Shown in pieces: positions 8,605 to 16,951 of a stretch of 64,000 bases of DNA. The notes below the pieces were generated by a model. The model did not search any database, was not told the origin of the DNA, and was given only the letters and a program-made list of their open reading frames with translations. The DNA comes from Paraflavitalea pollutisoli (GTDB lineage Bacteria > Bacteroidota > Bacteroidia > Chitinophagales > Chitinophagaceae): assembly GCF_029360705.1 (NCBI RefSeq), contig NZ_JARKMX010000008.1, forward strand, positions 867,949-931,948. Reading direction: 5' to 3'. The translations under genes and the position numbers were made by a program. The first letter of the stretch is position 1. The number at the start of each line of letters is the position of its first letter.

Positions 8605-10464
8605 TTAACGCCAGGGCTTGTTTTGTGTAAGATTGGGGTTCAGGTCGCGCTCGGAAGGAGGTATACGGAAGATATAGTTCTGCTCGTAGGTCCTGTCCGC
8701 TGTATTCTGGTAATAACGCTCTTTGTTATCGCCCCATGTATCATTGCGCCACACACCGGCTGTACCAGGTCCGCCCCACACCCTTTCAATCGCTCTCCAG
8801 CGACGCAGATCGAAAGCACGCTGCCCTTCGCCGATCAACTCTACGATACGCTCCTGTTCGATGGCTTTGAAGAACGCATCCTTATCGGCCGTCATGGCAC
8901 CTGTCAGCACCGGCAGGTTACCCCGGCGGCGAACACGGTTCACCAGGTCGATCGCATCGGCTTGCGGGCCGCTGGTCTCATTGGTAGCCTCTGCATACAT
9001 CAGGAATACATCAGCCAGGCGGATCACCGGCCAGGCAAAATCACCATCACTACGGCCCTGGCCCGCATAGTTGCGCACAAACTTGCGGAACACATAACCC
9101 GAGTTTACACCGTCTGTATTATACGTGAGGTAGTTGACACCATTGATCGTTACCGGTGCAGCCCAGGTTTGGTAGATGAATGGGCACCAGCCGGTCGATT
9201 GCAGGGAAATCATACCAATGCTCGTTTCATAATCCCACTGAATGGTCGACTTCATCCGGTAGTCACGGTTCGCATAAGACTGCGGGTTGACCGCCGAATT
9301 GGCCGCCGTACGGGCATTGGCCACCTTGGTAGGGTTCATGCCCACCAGCTTGGTAGCAAAGTCGCCTGTCGTCAGCGACTGATAACGATCGGCAATCTCA
9401 TAGCGGGGAGATACCCAGCACTGAGAACCTTCGTGCGAACGACCGGCAAAATCACGCATCAGCTCTTCGCCCTGGTTGGTGGCATTACCACCATGGGTAA
9501 ATACAAAGAGCATCTCCGGGTTGCCGTTCGCCTTGGGCGTAAACAGGTGGTAATAGTTGGGCAAAGTATCTGCCGTTCCCAACTGACCAATATAACCAGG
9601 ATCGCCGCCCATATAAAGGCCCAATCCAAAATCATTGATCACAGACTTGAAATCGACCGCGGCAGCAGCATACGCCGCATTTGCTGCCGACACATCCTGG
9701 GTGAAGCCTTCCAGTTCGGGCCAGCCATTCTTTTTCCACGAAGCCCAGAACAGGTTTACTTTACCACGCAGGGCAATCACCGCAGGTTTGGCAAGGCGTC
9801 CCAGTGAAGGCGCTTTCACCGGCAGTTTGTCGATCGCATACTGCAGGTCGAGCAGGATGGAATCACGCACCTGACCAATGGGCACTCTCGCCTGGCTTAG
9901 CATTTCTTTGTTGGCCTCTGTAGCCACCGAGCTTTGCATCTTGGTGAAATAAGGCACATCGCCCCACATGGAGATCAGACGAAAATAGGCCAGTGCCCGC
10001 AACGCCTTGGCTTCGCCGATCAAGACCTCCAGGTTGCCGCGGTTGCCGACATTGGAAGCGATCATGATGTTGATGTTGTCGATCACATAATTGGCACGAT
10101 TCACCGCTCCAAACAGGTAACGGTACATTTTGTCAAAGGCGCCGCCATAGCCCGAAGGACCAAAGCTGCCGCCGTTGTAAGCATCACCCAGGCGCAGGTT
10201 ACCACTGGTGGTGCTGGTACCCCGTACACGGGTGTATTCGGCCTGACCATCGTAGTAATAGTCGCGATCAAAGCAGGGCCGCGTAGACGCATACGCGCCC
10301 AACAGGGCCACTGTAGCGTCGCTTTCTGTTTTCCAGAATTCGGTCTGCAGCACCTCGGTAGTGGGTTGCTGCTCCAGCAGGTCCTTCCGGCAGGAACTCA
10401 GTAGCACCGTGCCCGAAAGGATCAATAAAGCGGTATAAATAACGGGATAGATTGTCTTTTTCAT
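8605..10464 (-). CDS. SusD/RagB-family nutrient-binding lipoprotein
   Basis: This 619-residue outer-membrane lipoprotein has lipobox LSSC (Cys25). It follows the SusD pattern: an early EFWKTESDATVALLGAY segment, TPR-like helices with GEAKALRALAYFRLISMWGDVP, and the C-terminal signature YAEATNETSG, ERIVELIGEGQRAFDLRRW. SusD caps the SusC barrel and delivers oligosaccharides into it. The gene starts 12 bases after the susC stop, as is usual for the pair. Length is typical. The glycan bound is expected to match the lyases encoded at 1.4-6.9 kb. Confidence 0.95.
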   Translation of the reverse strand: MKKTIYPVIYTALLILSGTVLLSSCRKDLLEQQPTTEVLQTEFWKTESDATVALLGAYASTRPCFDRDYYYDGQAEYTRVRGTSTTSGNLRLGDAYNGGSFGPSGYGGAFDKMYRYLFGAVNRANYVIDNINIMIASNVGNRGNLEVLIGEAKALRALAYFRLISMWGDVPYFTKMQSSVATEANKEMLSQARVPIGQVRDSILLDLQYAIDKLPVKAPSLGRLAKPAVIALRGKVNLFWASWKKNGWPELEGFTQDVSAANAAYAAAAVDFKSVINDFGLGLYMGGDPGYIGQLGTADTLPNYYHLFTPKANGNPEMLFVFTHGGNATNQGEELMRDFAGRSHEGSQCWVSPRYEIADRYQSLTTGDFATKLVGMNPTKVANARTAANSAVNPQSYANRDYRMKSTIQWDYETSIGMISLQSTGWCPFIYQTWAAPVTINGVNYLTYNTDGVNSGYVFRKFVRNYAGQGRSDGDFAWPVIRLADVFLMYAEATNETSGPQADAIDLVNRVRRRGNLPVLTGAMTADKDAFFKAIEQERIVELIGEGQRAFDLRRWRAIERVWGGPGTAGVWRNDTWGDNKERYYQNTADRTYEQNYIFRIPPSERDLNPNLTQNKPWR

Positions 10465-10476
10465 ATTGCAGCAATT

Positions 10477-13400
10477 TTAGAAACCCAGTTGAACAGACAG
10501 GGCATAGGATTTTACAAGCGGGTACATGTTGTTGGCGTTACCACCCTTCTCCGGATCGAGACCACGGAAATTGGTAACCGTAGCAATGTTCTCGGCCGAA
10601 CCGGCAATGCGCAGGCTGTTGAGATGCACCCGGCGCAACAGACTACCCGGTACCGAATAACCCACCTGCACGTTCTTCAGGCGCATGTAGTTGAGGTTAT
10701 CCAGCCAGAAAGTTGTTTCAGCGCGGTTGTTACCACTGCCGCCCAGGCGGGGCCACGCACCACCACGGTTGTCGATCGACCAGGGATTGGTCCAGTGATC
10801 CCAGGTGGCTGCATACCGGGAAGCACTGAAGTTGGTATTGTTGAAAGCATTCAGCCAATAGTCTTTGCGACCGGCGGCTGCCTGCAACAGGAAACTCACG
10901 TCAAATCCTTTCCACGACACATAGCCATTCAACGCTGCGAAAGTAGTAGGCCGGTCGCGCTGTGTCTTGTCATCCGCCTTCATATCGTTACCATCGATAC
11001 GGCCGTCGCCGTTGAGGTCCTTGCGGAGGATATCACCAGGAGCAGCACCTTGCGGTGTGGCATTGTAGATATCCTGCCAGGTCTGTGCAATACCGATGTC
11101 CTCATAGGTATAGAGGAAGTGGTAAGGCATATCCAGGAATACCCAGCCCCGGGTCAGGAACTCGTTCCATTTCTCCAGGTTGGTACGGTTGTAAGAAGCG
11201 TTCAGGCTAAGGCCATAACTGATACCACCTGCCTTATCGCGCCAGGATAATGTACCCTCGATACCACGGTTGCGCAGGCTGCCGATATTGGTGCGGGGTG
11301 CATTGTAAGCACCATCCAGCAGGATCGACAGTTCAGAAGGACGGTTCATGCCCGTAGTGAGACGGTCGTAGTAATCGATCTCCGCAGTCAGGCGGCTGTC
11401 GAGGAAACCGAGCTCGATACCGAAGTTCAGCACCGCAGTCTCTTCCCAGGTAAGATTGGGGTTGAGCAGTTTGTTGTTGACCAGCCCACGTTGTACCTCG
11501 CCGTTGATGATATAGTGGTTGGCGCCCAGCGTAGATTGTTGCTCATAACGACCAACACCACTGTTGTTACCCAACGTACCATACGACATACGCAGCTTAC
11601 CATTGCTCAGCCAGCTACCGGCAAACTTGTTCACAAAATCCTCTTCCGAGAAACGCCAGCCCAGGGCAACGGAAGGGAAGAAACCATACTGGCTGCCCGG
11701 CAGAAACTTGGAAGAACCATCCACGCGGAAGTTACCTTCCAGCAGGTATTTGCCATAAGCGGTATAGTTCAGACGGCCGATATAAGAGCGCAGGCCTTCC
11801 CGGTTCGAGTTACCGCCCGTACCCACCAGCGTGGTCAGTGCCGCATCGATCTCGTGCAGCTGCGGATTCAACCGGTCATTACGGGAAGAGCCCTGGAAAC
11901 GATCATACCAAAACTCTTCACTGTATACAAAGAGCGCGCTGATATCATGGTTGGCGCCGATCTTGGTATTGTAGTTCAGGCGGCCGTTCAGCATCGTCTT
12001 GTAACCAGTATAGGTGTTGTTGACGATCGGCGCATTGGGCCCTACATACACCCGGGTACCATTGGCATTCGTTTGGAAGTTGAAAGCCTGGTTGGGCATA
12101 TTGGCCTGCCAGTTGAACTGGTTGTAGTAATTCAGGGAGTAGTCGATGGTACCCGTAAGGCCTTTGAAGGGCGTCCAGTCCCAGTACATCATCGCGTTCA
12201 TCTCTTGGCGGTTCTGCCGGGTCAGGGTATTCTGGTACACCGTATAGGGGTTGTACGCCTGGGGATCTTCACCATAAGCCATCACACCACCATAACGGCC
12301 CGATACCGGGTCATACGGCGTGATACCGGCAATGGCATACTGCATATCGAAGCCCGCGGTATTGGCCGGATCGGAATCGGTGAACCCTTCTTCCAGCGCA
12401 TACGTGAAATTGGACCAGTTGCCATTGAACTTGATCCCGGTATTCATATTGTTCTTGACCTTGTAATCGAAATTGAAGCGCGCATTGTATTGCTTGTAGT
12501 CGTTGTTGATCTGCAGGCCCTGCTCATCGCGCAGGCCAACAGACGCAAAGAAGTTCGATTTGTCGCTACCGCCCGTAGCAGACAGGTTATAGTTCTGAAA
12601 AGCACCATCCCGCGTGATGACATCCCACCAATCGGTATTGGGATAACGCAGCGGATCGATCATGCCCATCGCCATCCACTGGTCGATGGTACCCAATTTG
12701 AACAGCTGGTTATTGGGCGTCGTATTCACCGCCGTACGTTGCCGTTGCAGCTGCAGGGCGCGCGGATAGTCGGCCATGAAGGAATAAGCCTTGACAGGCT
12801 TATTAAGCGCCATATTGCTGTTGAAAGTAATGTTCGTCTTCTTGGCCCCTTTGCCAGATTTGGTCGTGATGAGGATAACGCCATTGGAGGCGCGCGAACC
12901 ATACACCGAAGCAGAGGTTGCATCCTTCAGGATCGACACCGTCTCGATGTCGTTCACGTTGACGCGGTTGATGTCGACATCCGGCATACCATCCACTACG
13001 ATGAGGGGACTGCTGTTGTTGACCGTACCGAGACCACGGATCAGCAGCGAGGCACCGTTACGACCCGCCATACCGGTAGACTGGGTGGCCTGCAGGCCCG
13101 GCACCAGGCCACTAAGGCCGGAAGATACATTCGGTACGGCACGGCTGGTCAGCTTTTCATCAACCGTAACGGTAGACACGGCACCTACCAGGTTGACCTT
13201 TTTCTGACGACCATACCCCACTACCACCACATCGCTCATGGCCGACACCTTGAGCTTGAGCGCGATGGAATACTCGCTGCGCTCGTCGACTTTCAGGCTG
13301 AACGGTTCATGCGTGGCAGAAGAAAAGAGTAGCTCTGCGCCCATAGCGGCACTGATGGTAAAAGCCCCTTTGTCGTCCGTTTTAGTACCCGCTGAGCCGC

Positions 13401-13569
13401 CTTTTACCGACACGGAAATATCGGGCAACGCAGCGCCTGTTTCGTCTTTGACGGTTCCTGAAATCGTTTTCAGTTGTGCTGATGAAAAAAGCGGTAGTAA
13501 TAGTAGGAAACAAAATAGCTGAATGACGGACAAGGGAATCTTGGTCCGCAGGTGGAGAGTCTGTGGCAT
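10477..13569 (-). CDS. SusC/RagA-family TonB-dependent outer-membrane transporter
   Basis: This is a TonB-dependent oligosaccharide importer of about 1030 residues. In order it shows a signal peptide (VIQLFCFLLLLPLFSSAQ), a carboxypeptidase-D-like N-terminal extension (ISGTVKDETGAALPDISVSVKG), the SusC plug (VVVVGYGRQKK, then IVVDGMPD and ATSASVYGSRASNGVILITT) and a C-terminal barrel. The ATG at 13569 is preferred; a TTG two codons upstream is also in frame. It energises uptake of lyase products through TonB/ExbBD, with SusD as lid. Its upstream region duplicates the lacI/lyase operator block, so it is probably co-regulated with the plus-strand lyases. No HTCS or sigma/anti-sigma pair adjoins it. 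Confidence 0.96.
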   Translation of the reverse strand: MPQTLHLRTKIPLSVIQLFCFLLLLPLFSSAQLKTISGTVKDETGAALPDISVSVKGGSAGTKTDDKGAFTISAAMGAELLFSSATHEPFSLKVDERSEYSIALKLKVSAMSDVVVVGYGRQKKVNLVGAVSTVTVDEKLTSRAVPNVSSGLSGLVPGLQATQSTGMAGRNGASLLIRGLGTVNNSSPLIVVDGMPDVDINRVNVNDIETVSILKDATSASVYGSRASNGVILITTKSGKGAKKTNITFNSNMALNKPVKAYSFMADYPRALQLQRQRTAVNTTPNNQLFKLGTIDQWMAMGMIDPLRYPNTDWWDVITRDGAFQNYNLSATGGSDKSNFFASVGLRDEQGLQINNDYKQYNARFNFDYKVKNNMNTGIKFNGNWSNFTYALEEGFTDSDPANTAGFDMQYAIAGITPYDPVSGRYGGVMAYGEDPQAYNPYTVYQNTLTRQNRQEMNAMMYWDWTPFKGLTGTIDYSLNYYNQFNWQANMPNQAFNFQTNANGTRVYVGPNAPIVNNTYTGYKTMLNGRLNYNTKIGANHDISALFVYSEEFWYDRFQGSSRNDRLNPQLHEIDAALTTLVGTGGNSNREGLRSYIGRLNYTAYGKYLLEGNFRVDGSSKFLPGSQYGFFPSVALGWRFSEEDFVNKFAGSWLSNGKLRMSYGTLGNNSGVGRYEQQSTLGANHYIINGEVQRGLVNNKLLNPNLTWEETAVLNFGIELGFLDSRLTAEIDYYDRLTTGMNRPSELSILLDGAYNAPRTNIGSLRNRGIEGTLSWRDKAGGISYGLSLNASYNRTNLEKWNEFLTRGWVFLDMPYHFLYTYEDIGIAQTWQDIYNATPQGAAPGDILRKDLNGDGRIDGNDMKADDKTQRDRPTTFAALNGYVSWKGFDVSFLLQAAAGRKDYWLNAFNNTNFSASRYAATWDHWTNPWSIDNRGGAWPRLGGSGNNRAETTFWLDNLNYMRLKNVQVGYSVPGSLLRRVHLNSLRIAGSAENIATVTNFRGLDPEKGGNANNMYPLVKSYALSVQLGF

Positions 13570-13603
13570 AAGCAATCAGTTTATATGTTAGAATATAGCT
13601 AAA

Positions 13604-13682
13604 TCAAACTTGGTAAAAAAAGCTGGAATCGTTTTCAGAAAACAGCAATTTATTTACTGAAACGTTTTCGAATACGTTTTCG
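13604..13682. promoter_or_regulatory. susC upstream region with LacI-type operators
   Basis: Operator-like sites occur at 13623-13638 (CTGGAATCGTTTTCAG) and 13657-13670 (CTGAAACGTTTTCG). A third partial copy, CGAATACGTTTTCG, lies at 13669-13682 and is absent from the lacI-side block. The first two are identical in sequence and spacing to the sites near 1315 and 1349. All lie 50-115 bases upstream of the susC ATG, where a repressor would block transcription. Confidence 0.75.
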
Positions 13683-13719
13683 TAAATGCAGGGCCTGTGG
13701 GGATTAATCTACATTAAGG

Positions 13720-13743
13720 CCATTTCTTAAACCAGATTAATGG
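13720..13743. promoter_or_regulatory. Candidate operator upstream of the pirin gene
   Basis: This 24-base element starts CCATTTCTTAAAC and ends AATGG, giving an inverted repeat CCATT-N14-AATGG. Nineteen of 24 positions recur at 14581-14604 before the nitroreductase gene. The site lies about 65 bases upstream of the pirin ATG. A nearby Crp/Fnr-type gene is a candidate binding protein. Confidence 0.5.
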
Positions 13744-13806
13744 CTACACCCTGCCCGATGATCGATCTTTGTGTGGCAATAGGACAAAAAACATAAAAAC
13801 AATAAC

Positions 13807-14526
13807 ATGAGTACTTATATAACACATAAAGCAGATACCCGAGGCAAAGCAGATCATGGATGGCTCACCAGCTTCCAGAGTTTCAGCTTTGCCGGTTATT
13901 ACAACCCGGACCGGATCAACTTTGGTGCGCTGCGGGTATTGAACGATGATATCGTGGCCGGCGGCAAAGGCTTCGGCATACACCCGCACGACAATATGGA
14001 GATCATCAGCATTCCGCTGAGTGGGGCACTCGAGCACAGAGACAACCTGGGCAACACCAAAGTGGTGGGTGAGGGCGAAGTACAGGTGATGAGCACCGGC
14101 ACCGGGGTATTCCACAGCGAATACAACCACAACGCCGAAGAAGAAGCCCGCTTCCTGCAGATCTGGGTATTCCCGAAAGAGTTGAACATTACGCCCCAAT
14201 ACGACCAGGTTACCCTTGACCAGGCAAAAATGAACAACCGCTTCCTGCCGATTATCGCACCGGCACCCAATAAGGAAGGTACCTCCATTCACCAGGATGC
14301 CTGGTTCAACCTGGGGGTGTTCGATGCAGGCCGGCAGGAAACATATACCGTGAACGAGCCAGGTCATGGCGTGTATGCGTTCGTGATTGACGGCAGCTTC
14401 ACCATCGATGGGCACCGGTTGGATCAAAGAGATGCCCTCGCCATCGAAGGCGCTGCATCTGTGAACATCATAGCCGAAAGCGACAAGGCCCGGTTGCTGC
14501 TCATTGAAGTACCCATGCAACCATAG
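13807..14526 (+). CDS. Pirin-family cupin protein
   Basis: This 239-residue bicupin is of the pirin family. The metal-binding residues of pirins are present at His59, His61 (GIHPHDNMEI), His103 and Glu105 (GVFHSEYNHN). The N-terminal SFSFAGYYNPDRINFGALRVLNDD segment is a pirin hallmark. Family members include quercetin 2,3-dioxygenases and redox-sensing regulators; which activity applies here cannot be told. It shares an upstream motif with the nitroreductase gene that follows, and both sit next to a Crp/Fnr-type regulator. A role in redox or electrophile stress is therefore plausible. Confidence 0.9.
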   Translation: MSTYITHKADTRGKADHGWLTSFQSFSFAGYYNPDRINFGALRVLNDDIVAGGKGFGIHPHDNMEIISIPLSGALEHRDNLGNTKVVGEGEVQVMSTGTGVFHSEYNHNAEEEARFLQIWVFPKELNITPQYDQVTLDQAKMNNRFLPIIAPAPNKEGTSIHQDAWFNLGVFDAGRQETYTVNEPGHGVYAFVIDGSFTIDGHRLDQRDALAIEGAASVNIIAESDKARLLLIEVPMQP

Positions 14527-14580
14527 ACAGACTGACACCCGAACCTGTCATATTGCAGTTGAATACTACAAACTGACAGT

Positions 14581-14604
14581 TCATTTCTTAAACTACTTCA
14601 ATGG
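14581..14604. promoter_or_regulatory. Second copy of the pirin-type operator, nitroreductase side
   Basis: The element TCATTTCTTAAAC followed by an AATGG half-site matches the pirin upstream element at 19 of 24 positions. It lies 20 bases before the -7 box at 14625, a position suited to control of that promoter. Confidence 0.5.
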
Positions 14605-14624
14605 ATCGCCCCTTATACCCGTAG

Positions 14625-14632
14625 TAACTTTG
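14625..14632 (+). promoter_or_regulatory. Bacteroidota -7 box TAACTTTG for the nitroreductase gene
   Basis: TAACTTTG fits the TAnnTTTG consensus and is 20 bases upstream of the ATG at 14653. A clear TTTG at -33 is lacking, which would be consistent with an activator-dependent promoter using the 14581-14604 element. Confidence 0.5.
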
Positions 14633-14652
14633 AGGTATCAAAAACAAAAGCT

Positions 14653-15231
14653 ATGAGCAATATTAAAACAGCCAATACACAGTTCCCTGTACTCGACCTG
14701 ATCAAGAAACGCTGGAGCCCCCGCTCCTTCTCCGATAAAGCCATTGCAGAGAAAGACTTGCTGACCATTCTGGAAGCAGGTTCCTGGGCGCCCAGTGCCA
14801 ACAATACACAGCCCTGGAGACATGTTTACGCATTCCGCGGTACAGAAGGATTCGACAAGTTATGGAGCACGCTGGCGCCGGGTAACCAACCCTGGACCAG
14901 ACAGGCAGCGGTACTGGTGGTGAGCATTGGTATCAAGGAACTGCCGGATACCAATCAGAAGAACCATTATTACCTGCACGATGCAGGCATGTTCAATTCC
15001 TTCATGCTGTTGCAGGCGCACTCCATGGGCATCTCCGGACACCTGATGGCCGGGTTTGATAAAGCCAAACTGGCCGAATTGTTGGGCTTACCAGCGACAG
15101 ATGAAACAGTGAGTGTGATCGCGCTGGGTTATCCCGATGCGGCGGACAAACTGCAGGAACCTTACAAGACACGTGAGATTACGCCGCGTACGCGTAAAGC
15201 ACTGGAAGAATTTACTTACCAGCTCAATTAA
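14653..15231 (+). CDS. Nitroreductase-family flavoprotein
   Basis: This is a 192-residue FMN-dependent nitroreductase-family protein. The N-terminal KKRWSPRSFSDKAI motif (Arg/Ser FMN-phosphate contacts) and SWAPSANNTQPWRH near residue 45 are diagnostic. The C-terminal VSVIALGYPD segment completes the fold. Members reduce nitro compounds, quinones or related electrophiles with NAD(P)H. It lies downstream of the pirin gene with a shared upstream motif and its own -7 box. The 105-codon gene follows after 14 bases and is probably co-transcribed. Confidence 0.92.
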   Translation: MSNIKTANTQFPVLDLIKKRWSPRSFSDKAIAEKDLLTILEAGSWAPSANNTQPWRHVYAFRGTEGFDKLWSTLAPGNQPWTRQAAVLVVSIGIKELPDTNQKNHYYLHDAGMFNSFMLLQAHSMGISGHLMAGFDKAKLAELLGLPATDETVSVIALGYPDAADKLQEPYKTREITPRTRKALEEFTYQLN

Positions 15232-15245
15232 TATTAGCTTACAAA

Positions 15246-15563
15246 ATGATTAAGCAGCCTATAAATATCCTGGCCATTGGAAGAAATGGAGAGATCATGC
15301 AGGTGATGCAACGGTTGATCAATGTGCCAGACAAAAGAACAGGAAGAGCCGTTACAACGGATGAGGAAGCGATAGCAGCATGCCGTGAAGAGACATTTGA
15401 TTTGGTGATGTTGTGTGCAGGGATCGATGAATCAGCAGAAGCAGGCATCAGGCAGCAGTTGGCCCAGATCAACCCCAACGCAGTGGTGATAAGACATTAT
15501 GGAGGTGGCAGCGGACTGCTGGAGAATGAGATCATGATGGCGATGGCAGGCCGGCAGGCATAG
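15246..15563 (+). CDS. Small protein with a degenerate receiver-like fold
   Basis: This is a 105-residue cytoplasmic protein of unknown function. The pattern NILAIGRNGE, then EEAIAACREETFDLVMLCAGI and NPNAVVIRHYGG resembles the beta-alpha order of a CheY receiver, with hydrophobic strands at about 7-12, 54-59 and 80-85. The acidic pocket is missing and the phospho-acceptor Asp position reads Cys-Ala (LVMLCAG). It follows the nitroreductase gene by 14 bases. It may be an atypical receiver or a distinct small alpha/beta protein. Confidence 0.6.
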   Translation: MIKQPINILAIGRNGEIMQVMQRLINVPDKRTGRAVTTDEEAIAACREETFDLVMLCAGIDESAEAGIRQQLAQINPNAVVIRHYGGGSGLLENEIMMAMAGRQA

Positions 15564-15567
15564 TGGG

Positions 15568-16149
15568 TCAGGACTTTTTAAACAGGCTGCTTTTTACCTT
15601 ACTGAGAAATTCAGGGGAAACACCAAGATACCTGGCAATCTGGTGCTGCGGAACACGCTGCACCACTTGCGGGTATTTTTCGATGAAGGCCAGGTAACGT
15701 TCTTCGGCCGTTTGCGATACTGACGCATAGAAGCGTTGTTGCAGTACGCCTATAGATCGCTGCAATAATATCCGGTAGTACTTCTCCATCTTGGGTACAC
15801 GCTCCAGCAGGGTCACCTTGGATCGGAAGTCAAGTAGCAGCAGCTCACAATCTTCGATCGTTTCAATAAACTGGTTCGAGGGTTGCTGATCCATGAAGCT
15901 GATGAGGTCACTCACCCACCACCCTTCTACCGCGAAATACAGGATGGTCTCCACCCCTTCTTTGTCTATGAAATACAACCGCACGCATCCCTTCAGAATA
16001 AACGCTTCAAACGCACACACCTCTCCCTCCTGCAACAAAAAGGTTTTCTTCTTCACCTTCTTATACTTCAGCAGCGAGTGAAACAATTGCCTCTCCTCAG
16101 GCTCGAGGTGCACGTAACGGGAGATGGATTCGTCGATGGAGTCGTACAT
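15568..16149 (-). CDS. Crp/Fnr-family transcriptional regulator
   Basis: This 193-residue regulator has an N-terminal cyclic-nucleotide-binding-like barrel (about 15-120; FLLQEGEVCAFEAFILKGCVR) and a C-terminal winged helix (about 140-190; PQHQIARYLGVSPEFLSKVK). The cNMP phosphate-binding Arg/Ser signature of true CRP is not evident, so the ligand may differ or be absent. It converges on the nitroreductase/small-protein pair with only 4 bases between stop codons. It is a reasonable candidate to bind the shared elements upstream of pirin and nitroreductase; this is inference. Confidence 0.9.
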   Translation of the reverse strand: MYDSIDESISRYVHLEPEERQLFHSLLKYKKVKKKTFLLQEGEVCAFEAFILKGCVRLYFIDKEGVETILYFAVEGWWVSDLISFMDQQPSNQFIETIEDCELLLLDFRSKVTLLERVPKMEKYYRILLQRSIGVLQQRFYASVSQTAEERYLAFIEKYPQVVQRVPQHQIARYLGVSPEFLSKVKSSLFKKS

Positions 16150-16164
16150 GCCACGAATATAGGC

Positions 16165-16196
16165 AAAACAAACCCGGACAGGAAGCCTGCCCGGGT
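16165..16196 (-). terminator. Minus-strand terminator of the collagen-like gene
   Basis: On the minus strand, a stem ACCCGG...CCGGGT with an inner CAGG/CCTG stem (one mismatch) is followed by TTTGTTTT. It is located 44 bases beyond the collagen-like gene stop at 16240 and upstream of the Crp-type gene. Confidence 0.7.
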
Positions 16197-16239
16197 CAAT
16201 ATTGTAGCAAAATTACGGTCTGTTAGTGTGGTCAGCCAT

Positions 16240-16797
16240 TTAGTCGGGAAGATTGAACGCTTTCTTAACGGCATTGTAATCATTCCAGTCAACACCGATA
16301 CGGGCACCGGTGCCACCAGGAATCAGTACGTAACGATATTGCCATACCTTGGCACCTTGCTGATTGGTCTCGGTGCTGGCGTCGATATTGGAGTACAGTG
16401 AGATCTTTTGGTTCACATAACCCACATCGATGCTCAGGAAAGAATATACATCAAAATAAGGCAAAGGATAAACAGCCGGCGTGGTTGGTGTGCCCACATT
16501 GAGGTAGGTTCTCATTTCACCCTTGCTCAAAATATCAGCATTGAGTTTCGTAGCCGTGATGTCTGCAAAATAACCCAGTGTATCACCGGCTGTATTTTTG
16601 TCGACATTAAACTTCACATCCAGCCAGTTCGAATAGATCACATTGGCGCTGCCAGCTGCTCCGGCGGGGCCTGCAGGACCGGCTGGGCCGGCGGGACCAG
16701 CGGGGCCGGCTGGACCTTCATCGCCCTTTTTACACGCAAAAAACAGCGAAACAGCCACCAGTACAGCCATTACGCGCAGTAAAGTTTTGTGTTGCAT
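16240..16797 (-). CDS. Collagen-like repeat lipoprotein
   Basis: This 185-residue lipoprotein has lipobox FFAC (Cys22). Immediately after the lipid anchor, residues 25-49 form about eight Gly-X-Y triplets (GDE, then mostly GPA). The remaining 135 residues are a beta-rich domain without a recognised family. A short collagen stalk next to a lipid anchor suggests a trimeric surface protein with the globular domain displayed outward. It is followed by its own terminator on the minus strand. Such Gly-Pro-Ala lipoproteins are common in Bacteroidota, but their function is not established. Confidence 0.85.
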   Translation of the reverse strand: MQHKTLLRVMAVLVAVSLFFACKKGDEGPAGPAGPAGPAGPAGPAGAAGSANVIYSNWLDVKFNVDKNTAGDTLGYFADITATKLNADILSKGEMRTYLNVGTPTTPAVYPLPYFDVYSFLSIDVGYVNQKISLYSNIDASTETNQQGAKVWQYRYVLIPGGTGARIGVDWNDYNAVKKAFNLPD

Positions 16798-16877
16798 AGT
16801 ATCTGATTTTAAGGTTTGCGAAGGAAATATTTTGTCTTACAACTTAAATATAATCAAATACTTGCTATCCTTTTCTT

Positions 16878-16912
16878 AAAAAAACAAATCGCATAAGTTT
16901 TTATGCGATTTG
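16878..16912 (-). terminator. Minus-strand terminator of the FKBP gene
   Basis: A perfect 12-base stem (CAAATCGCATAA / TTATGCGATTTG) with a 4-base loop is followed on the minus strand by seven T. It lies 40 bases after the FKBP stop codon. Confidence 0.85.
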
Positions 16913-16951
16913 TGGCAAAGCTGTTTACACAGCAATGAGATCAGTCTTATC

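Noticed and set aside
11491-13332. Long 613-codon plus-strand frame opposite susC
   Set aside because: It is an antisense shadow of a clear SusC gene and shows no domain; its composition is the complement of barrel repeats.
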